Source: Candidatus Wallbacteria bacterium (GTDB lineage Bacteria; Muiribacteriota; JAQTZZ01). Taken from it: a stretch of 9,863 nucleotides of DNA. Of this stretch, positions 5,359 to 9,863 are shown one piece after another. The stretch covers positions 1 through 9,863 of the forward strand of contig JAQTRI010000110.1 in NCBI GenBank assembly GCA_028711905.1, in the 5' to 3' direction. The position numbers and the translations under genes were made by a program. Position 1 is the first letter of the stretch, and every line of letters starts with the position of its first letter. Below the pieces are notes generated by a model. It worked only from the letters and a program-made list of their open reading frames with translations, made no database searches and was not told the origin of the DNA.

Positions 5359-6173
5359 TTTCCAACCAATCACGGATTACCAATCACCAATCACCCTCTT
5401 TCCTGACCGGCATTGTCGGCTATCCCTTAGAACATACGCTGTCGCCGCAGATGCATAATGCGGCGTTCAAAGCCCTCGGCATGCAGGGCGAGTACCGCAG
5501 GCTGCCTGTAACCAGGGAGAAGCTGCCGGAACTTCTGCAGCAGCTCGCTGGGGAGGGATACAAGGGAGTCAATGTTACCATTCCGCATAAGGAAGAGGCT
5601 CTGATCCTCGCAGACTGGCTGTCGGAAGAGGCCCGGTCGGCCGGGGCAGTCAACACTCTTGTGTTCGAGAAAAGCGGTGATATCAAGGGCTATAATACAG
5701 ATATCCACGGTTTCTCGCGATCTTTGCAGCTTCTGGACATAACGGTAACCGGGAAATCCGTGCTGATTTTAGGCGCTGGAGGCGCGGCCAGGGCCTGTGG
5801 ATATGCTCTGCACGCGCTTAAACCCGGAAAGATGTTCGTGGCCAACCGCACTGAGCAGAGGGCATTGATGGCAGCGTCCGCAATTGACGCCGAACCGATG
5901 GCACTCACAAAGATCAGCGCGGTTCTCCGGAGCATCGATTTTGTTGTCAACACCCTGCCCTTAGATGTTACTGAAAAAGTCATGTCCGCGATGAGACCCG
6001 ATTCAGTGTATTATGATCTGAATTACAGATTTACCAAAAAGCCTGACACAGGGCGTGTCAGGTTTGTCAATGGACTTCTGATGCTCGTGCTGCAGGGAGC
6101 CGAGGCGTTCCGTATCTGGACCGGGGTCAAGCCTCCGGAGACTGAAATGCTCAAGGCGGTAGGGTATGAATAA
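5355..6173 (+). CDS. aroE: shikimate 5-dehydrogenase with a repeat-derived N-terminal extension
   Basis: This NADP-dependent enzyme reduces 3-dehydroshikimate to shikimate. Diagnostic motifs are GYPLEHTLSPQMHN at residues 22-35, NVTIPHK with catalytic Lys79, GAVNT at 97-101, YNTDIHG with Asp116, and the nucleotide loop GAGGAARA at 140-147. The 272 residues fit the family. The first 15 or so residues (ISNQSRITNHQSPS) precede the usual start of the fold. They are encoded by an imperfect heptanucleotide tandem repeat, and no other ATG or GTG start lies closer to the conserved part. The ATG overlaps the trpF stop (ATGA, 5355-5358), with a purine-rich GGAGAGGGTAAGG upstream. Confidence 0.96.
   Translation: MISNQSRITNHQSPSFLTGIVGYPLEHTLSPQMHNAAFKALGMQGEYRRLPVTREKLPELLQQLAGEGYKGVNVTIPHKEEALILADWLSEEARSAGAVNTLVFEKSGDIKGYNTDIHGFSRSLQLLDITVTGKSVLILGAGGAARACGYALHALKPGKMFVANRTEQRALMAASAIDAEPMALTKISAVLRSIDFVVNTLPLDVTEKVMSAMRPDSVYYDLNYRFTKKPDTGRVRFVNGLLMLVLQGAEAFRIWTGVKPPETEMLKAVGYE
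5366..5393 (+). repeat. heptanucleotide tandem repeat, four imperfect units of CCAATCA
   Basis: Successive seven-base units read CCAATCA, CGGATTA, CCAATCA, CCAATCA. They lie at the extreme 5' end of aroE and are translated as part of a non-conserved leader (NQSRITNHQS). Three units make seven codons, so a change of one unit would shift the frame. Confidence 0.6.
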
Positions 6174-7311
6174 AATCAGATTGCTGACAGCAGGGGAATC
6201 ACATGGCCCAGAAATATGCGTAATCATCGACGGTCTCCCCGCGGGATTGACACTATGCGCATCCGATATTGACAGGGACCTCAAGCGCAGACAGCTCGGA
6301 TACGGCCGCGGCGGCAGGATGAAGATCGAAAGCGATCTTGTGACGATTACGGCCGGTGTCCGTCATGGCTTGACTACAGGCGCGCCTGTTTGCCTGAAGA
6401 TCAAGAACCGCGACTACGAAAAGTGGCTGGACATTATGGCGGTAGACGGTCCTGCTCGAGGAGAGGCTGTGACAGCACCGAGGCCAGGGCATGCCGATCT
6501 TGCCGCCTCACAGAAATACAGGCTTCCCGACCTGCGTGATGTCATCGAGCGGGCATCGGCCCGTGAAACAGCGGCCCGCGTTGCCGCAGGCGGGGTGTTT
6601 CGCAAGATGCTGGATGCTCTGAGTATCAGCGTAGGATCGCAGGTCCTTTCTATTGGCGGTATTACGGCTGTGGGAAGCAGGCGAGCGACTGACGAAATCG
6701 AACAAGCACCTTTGCGCTGCCCTGATCCTGATGCTGAAACCCTGATGATGCAGGCAATCGACCATGCGCGGGATGAAGGTGACACTCTGGGCGGAGTAGT
6801 GGAGATCACGGCTTCAGGTATGTTTCCCGGATTAGGCAGTCACACTCAGTTCGATCGCCGGCTGGACGCGGCTTTCGCAGCTGCTTTGATGTCGATCCCT
6901 TCAGTCAAGGGTGTTTCGATCGGGCCGGCATTTGAAAACACAAGTCTGGCTGGGTCTCTCGTGCATGACGAGATATTTTCAGATGAGTCAGGAAAGATAT
7001 TCAGAAAAACCAATCGCGCCGGTGGCATTGAGGGCGGCATCAGCAATGGGAGCGACATTGTCTGCCGCATAGCAGTCAAGCCGATCCCGACCCTGGGAAA
7101 GCCGCTGAATTCGATCGATATCTCAAGCGGGGCAGAAGTGAAAGCCTGCCGCGAAAGAGCTGATGTCTGCGCTGTTCCCGCAGCAGGCATAGTGGCTGAG
7201 GCGATGGTGATGTATGTTCTGGCCGATGCTGTTGCCGATAAATTCGGCTGCGACTGCATGGCTGACATGCTGACCGCGCATCAGGCGTATATCGGGCGGA
7301 TTCGCCCCTAA
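6166..7311 (+). CDS. aroC: chorismate synthase
   Basis: This FMN-requiring enzyme makes chorismate from EPSP, the last shikimate step and the branch point feeding both TyrA and the Trp enzymes of this operon. The protein is 381 residues, within the family's range. Conserved motifs are GESHGP near residue 10, IDGLPAGL, RRQLGYGRGGRM, GVRHGLTTGAPV, RPGHADL and ERASARETAARVAAGG. GGIEGGISNG lies in the C-terminal half. The start lies inside the end of aroE (8-base overlap), so the pair is probably translationally coupled. The TAA stop at 7309-7311 overlaps the stop of the convergent gene on the other strand, and no terminator hairpin separates the two operons. Confidence 0.97.
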   Translation: MNKIRLLTAGESHGPEICVIIDGLPAGLTLCASDIDRDLKRRQLGYGRGGRMKIESDLVTITAGVRHGLTTGAPVCLKIKNRDYEKWLDIMAVDGPARGEAVTAPRPGHADLAASQKYRLPDLRDVIERASARETAARVAAGGVFRKMLDALSISVGSQVLSIGGITAVGSRRATDEIEQAPLRCPDPDAETLMMQAIDHARDEGDTLGGVVEITASGMFPGLGSHTQFDRRLDAAFAAALMSIPSVKGVSIGPAFENTSLAGSLVHDEIFSDESGKIFRKTNRAGGIEGGISNGSDIVCRIAVKPIPTLGKPLNSIDISSGAEVKACRERADVCAVPAAGIVAEAMVMYVLADAVADKFGCDCMADMLTAHQAYIGRIRP

Positions 7312-7607
7312 ATTTCCTCGCCACGGTCCCTTTTCTCCACCATGTCCTCGATCAGGCGGATGAAGATCTCGATGCTTTCGCGCTGCTCCAGGATCTGCTG
7401 AATCCGGTCATAAGAGGCAGTGTCAAAAAAGGCTCCGATAATCGGTTGAAACCCGATCATGAACTGCGAACCGATGAAATTCAGAGGTTTCATGGATTCC
7501 AGAAAAACAATGGCAGGCGCTTCCATACGGCGCTTGATGATTTTGCGCGCGTATTTCTGCAGAAACTCCAGATCTTCCTGGGAAAGAGGACACTTTTTGT
7601 CACTCAT
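7308..7607 (-). CDS. uncharacterised small protein, last gene of the leftward membrane operon
   Basis: From the ATG at 7607 the protein is 99 residues, starting MSDKKCPLSQEDLEFLQKYA. It has an amphipathic helical N-terminal half, a central less polar stretch (FIGSQFMIGFQPIIGAFF, about residues 48-65) and a charged helical C-terminus (IQQILEQRESIEIFIRLIED). A longer in-frame upstream extension exists, but it overlaps the previous gene out of frame and looks like read-through, whereas 7607 overlaps the previous stop by only 8 bases. The central stretch may contact the membrane but is weak as a transmembrane helix. I recognise it only as a small companion of the neighbouring membrane genes. The TAG stop at 7308-7310 overlaps the aroC stop. 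Confidence 0.8.
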   Translation of the reverse strand: MSDKKCPLSQEDLEFLQKYARKIIKRRMEAPAIVFLESMKPLNFIGSQFMIGFQPIIGAFFDTASYDRIQQILEQRESIEIFIRLIEDMVEKRDRGEEI

Positions 7608-8043
7608 CAGAACTGTTTCCCCCAACGGTTTTTCCTGAAGCCAGATTTTTTGCAATGAAATCACGCACAGAGGCCCGTTCAGGCGAATTGCGGCCAAAAA
7701 GCAGCAGCAGCCCCCGGAAATGGTCCAGTCGCGAATGATCGGTTGTCGTGCAGAGCACAATTCCCCGGGAGGTTTCACGAGTCGAGCGGAATTCATTCCA
7801 TTCCCTGCTCTTTGTCAGACCAAAATGCCGGACAGTGATCCTGTTCTGATCGAGTTGAAATTCCGTATGGAAGAAAAAATCATGCATTCCGAGAAAAAAG
7901 AGAAGGGCAGCAAGTGCTGCCCATTCCACTTTTTGTTCCGCCAGATAAACTGTGCCGATGACCGCCGCCAGTACAGCGAGGACTGCCATGGCTTTCCCGG
8001 GTTCCTCGTGCACCGGTGTCACCCGCCAGCGCAGCACCTTCAT
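7600..8043 (-). CDS. membrane protein with two N-terminal helices and a possible PH-like domain, function unknown
   Basis: The protein has 147 residues from the ATG at 8043. That ATG overlaps the upstream stop as ATGA (8043-8040), a better fit than an in-frame ATG 21 bases upstream inside the previous gene. Two hydrophobic helices (about residues 19-35 and 40-56) are followed by a soluble part. That part starts TEFQLDQNRITVRHFGLTK and looks rich in beta strands, ending with a helix (RASVRDFIAKNL). A pair of membrane helices followed by such a domain recalls bacterial PH-like (bPH2/YdbT-like) proteins, but this is a shape-level guess. The soluble part would face the cytoplasm given the basic N-terminus. 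The Shine-Dalgarno site is weak, consistent with coupling. Confidence 0.8.
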   Translation of the reverse strand: MKVLRWRVTPVHEEPGKAMAVLAVLAAVIGTVYLAEQKVEWAALAALLFFLGMHDFFFHTEFQLDQNRITVRHFGLTKSREWNEFRSTRETSRGIVLCTTTDHSRLDHFRGLLLLFGRNSPERASVRDFIAKNLASGKTVGGNSSDE

Positions 8044-8696
8044 GACAGGCTGAGATGCAGCCATTCCTCGAGCAGGAAGTTCATCCTGCCGATGAGGAGC
8101 GAAATACGGGCCATCACCGTATAGCCGAATGATCCGCCGAATGTGATCATCAGAAAGCAGATTCCGGCGTAGGAAATGTTTTTGGCAATGCCCTTGTGTT
8201 CAGTCGAGAAGAAGAAGTAAAAGAGCGATGTCAGCACACCCACAACAATGGTCAGATTGCAGATGCCCTGGCCGAAACCGACTCCCATGATGGGAAGCAT
8301 GGTTTCCTGCAGCTGCGGATAGATGTCGCTCATGATAGTGGCTGTGATTCCGAGGCCTGCTCCCATGCCGACAGAGAAGGCTATCGGCCAGCGGGAGGTC
8401 CATGCATACTTGGAAGAGAGACGGCCCAGCATCATCAGTCCCAGAATGCCGGGGATGATCAGCCAGTACTTGTGATCCTTGGTCAGGGGATCCCAGAAGT
8501 TCGGGATCAGGCTGTTGTGGTGGTTGACTGCCAGCAGATAACCGTTGGAAACACCGATAAAGATATACTCTGCCAGGCGATAGACATAATTGTCCTTGTA
8601 AAGAAAACTATAAATGGCCAGTGTCAGTATGGCTGCTATGCTTGTGCCGACAACAGGCCCGAGATGTGTGTAAAAGAATCCAGCTTTTGTTTCCAT
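8040..8696 (-). CDS. polytopic membrane protein, function unknown
   Basis: The 218-residue protein has about six hydrophobic segments, near residues 11-33, 42-58, 78-94, 103-122, 137-160 and 171-196. They are joined by short loops and rich in glycine (GMGAGLGI, GVGFGQGI). It has no signal peptide and no motif I can tie to a transporter or enzyme. The start at 8696 has a good GGGAGG about 6 bases upstream, placed just after the preceding gene's stop (spacing 12 bases). The next gene starts within its stop codon. The gene order and spacing suggest one membrane complex made from the five products of this operon, but that is inference. Confidence 0.85.
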   Translation of the reverse strand: METKAGFFYTHLGPVVGTSIAAILTLAIYSFLYKDNYVYRLAEYIFIGVSNGYLLAVNHHNSLIPNFWDPLTKDHKYWLIIPGILGLMMLGRLSSKYAWTSRWPIAFSVGMGAGLGITATIMSDIYPQLQETMLPIMGVGFGQGICNLTIVVGVLTSLFYFFFSTEHKGIAKNISYAGICFLMITFGGSFGYTVMARISLLIGRMNFLLEEWLHLSLS

Positions 8697-8708
8697 GTGT
8701 TGCCTCCC

Positions 8709-9533
8709 TTACTTCGCGCGCACGAAGAACTTTTCGTAAAAGACGATGCAGTTGCCCAGAATGATGAACAGGCCGATCACTAAGTGCGCCATGGACTGGG
8801 CGTCCATTCCCTTCAGGCCTTTCCCCGGTCTTTTTACCAGGTATTCGTACTCTGCGGCACCGGCCAAACCTGGAAGAAGCCCGAAAAGCTGTTTGGACTG
8901 GAAATAAGGGTAGAAGTCCGGCGCGGACACCGCTGTGCATCCGGACACAGTTGGTATGTTAAACTTCGTGCCTGCGAAGGCGATCCATTCCTTGGTCCCA
9001 GGTGTTCCTGCCGAAAGATTGATGATCGCGTTGAAAGAGGAATAGTCGTTCACATCCTGCAGGATCGGGATGTCGCGGACTTTTTTCCCTTCAACGGATG
9101 GAAAAGCGGTGGTGAAGTCCGTGCCGATGGAATTGATGACAATCGACTGACCAGCCTTATAACCCATGTTGATGTAATCAACTCCATAGCGGATGTCGGG
9201 AAACTCGACTTTCAGTTCATTAAAGGCATTGTTCATTTCCGTGCCGCCCATGGGCCAGAGAGCCATGGCTACCACGCGGATCTTGTTCCTGAAGCAATGG
9301 GCGAGAAGCGCGACATTCATAGGGTAAAGCTCAGCCTTGCTTGATGGATCATAGTCGTTAGAAAACAGCACTCGTGACCCGGCCGGGAGCTTGTCAATGA
9401 ATTCAAAAGCGCTCTTCACTTCCCTGGAAACAGTCACAGGCAGGCCGATCGGCATGAGCATGGGAAGAACAACTGAAAGGGCTAAGCATACATAGATAAT
9501 TCTGCGGTCCAGATGTTTAAGTTTTTCCAGCAT
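8709..9533 (-). CDS. bitopic membrane protein with a large central domain, function unknown
   Basis: Using the ATG at 9533, which has a strong GGAGGAG upstream, the protein is 274 residues and starts one base after the previous stop. An upstream in-frame ATG at 9563 would overlap the previous gene by 29 bases and lacks comparable support. A hydrophobic segment at about residues 12-32 and another near the C-terminus (MAHLVIGLFIILGNCIVFY) flank some 200 residues that probably lie outside the cytoplasm. That domain has alternating strand-like pieces (GSRVLFSNDYDP, KIRVVAMALWP, QSIVINSIGTDF) suggesting a Rossmann-like or periplasmic-binding-like fold. It ends in LFGLLPGLAGAAEYE. I recall similar proteins only as uncharacterised family members found beside the same neighbours. 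Confidence 0.87.
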   Translation of the reverse strand: MLEKLKHLDRRIIYVCLALSVVLPMLMPIGLPVTVSREVKSAFEFIDKLPAGSRVLFSNDYDPSSKAELYPMNVALLAHCFRNKIRVVAMALWPMGGTEMNNAFNELKVEFPDIRYGVDYINMGYKAGQSIVINSIGTDFTTAFPSVEGKKVRDIPILQDVNDYSSFNAIINLSAGTPGTKEWIAFAGTKFNIPTVSGCTAVSAPDFYPYFQSKQLFGLLPGLAGAAEYEYLVKRPGKGLKGMDAQSMAHLVIGLFIILGNCIVFYEKFFVRAK

Positions 9534-9534
9534 T

Positions 9535-9863
9535 TCAGTCTCCTCCCAGGTAGGCCTTTTCAAAGACCAAAAGGATCTTCAGGGACATGGAAACAGCCCC
9601 CAGCGCTACGCCGATCATAATGGCGCGCTGACCGGCTGTGACAGGGTGCATCATGATCCAGGACTGGATTTCCGGGAACTGATCCCAGATGGCGGCTCCA
9701 AGAGGAACGCGACCCAGCATGACCAGAAATCCGGAGATCATCAGGAGCGAAGCCTCGAAGGTCTTGATCCTGAAAGCGCGGAACGCGGCTGATGCGATGT
9801 AGAACGCCAAAGTCGAGAACATGGTTGCGCCCAGAGGTGAATACACATATTTGTAGATAAAGG
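9535..9863 (-). CDS. membrane protein, C-terminal part only, function unknown
   Basis: The frame is open to the right edge of the window and the 5' part is missing; a GTG at 9846 is not convincing as the true start because codons beyond it (FIYKY) continue in frame. The visible 108 residues hold about three hydrophobic helices: around LGATMFSTLAFYIASAAF, ASLLMISGFLVMLGRVPLGA, and RAIMIGVALGAVSMSLKIL. They end in KAYLGGD. It is the first visible gene of the leftward operon and is followed after one base by the next start. No catalytic or transport motif is visible. Confidence 0.8.
   Translation of the reverse strand, partial: FIYKYVYSPLGATMFSTLAFYIASAAFRAFRIKTFEASLLMISGFLVMLGRVPLGAAIWDQFPEIQSWIMMHPVTAGQRAIMIGVALGAVSMSLKILLVFEKAYLGGD

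Overview
The window looks like a chromosomal segment of an uncultured bacterium. It has moderate GC, the standard genetic code with TGA used as a normal stop, Shine-Dalgarno sites, and tightly packed or overlapping genes. There is no rRNA, tRNA or marker gene to fix the phylum. The T-protein-like AroQ-TyrA fusion and a membrane-gene set I associate with poorly characterised lineages point away from well-studied model clades, but that is only an impression.

Left edge (1-1317): a zeta-toxin-like P-loop kinase gene runs leftward and overlaps by ATGA a small gene cut by the window edge. Divergent from it is an orphan MNT-type nucleotidyltransferase gene (antitoxin family) whose expected HEPN partner is missing or destroyed. 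A gene-free spacer follows, holding a hairpin and a plausible extended -10 promoter.

Centre (1318-7311): a rightward aromatic amino acid operon, trpD - trpC - aroQ/tyrA - trpF - aroE - aroC. It covers the late shikimate pathway to chorismate (AroE, AroC), the Tyr branch (AroQ-TyrA) and three middle Trp steps (TrpD, TrpF, TrpC). trpE/G and trpA/B are not in the window. The last four genes overlap by 4-8 bases and look translationally coupled.

The most notable feature is a family of three related palindromic elements, called here E1, E2 and E3 (about 167, 166 and 111 bp), in the same orientation within 1.3 kb. E1 lies between trpD and trpC, E2 lies in frame inside trpC and adds roughly 56 residues to the enzyme, and E3 lies between trpC and aroQ/tyrA. 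They share a core, and their terminal stems differ in sequence but keep pairing. E1 and E2 are read in the same frame of the element. This resembles the Rickettsia palindromic elements in behaviour, but I do not recognise the sequence.

Right part (7308-9863): a leftward, convergent operon of five tightly packed small genes, the first cut by the window edge. They encode membrane or membrane-associated proteins that I recognise only as an uncharacterised co-occurring set. Its last stop codon overlaps the aroC stop codon.
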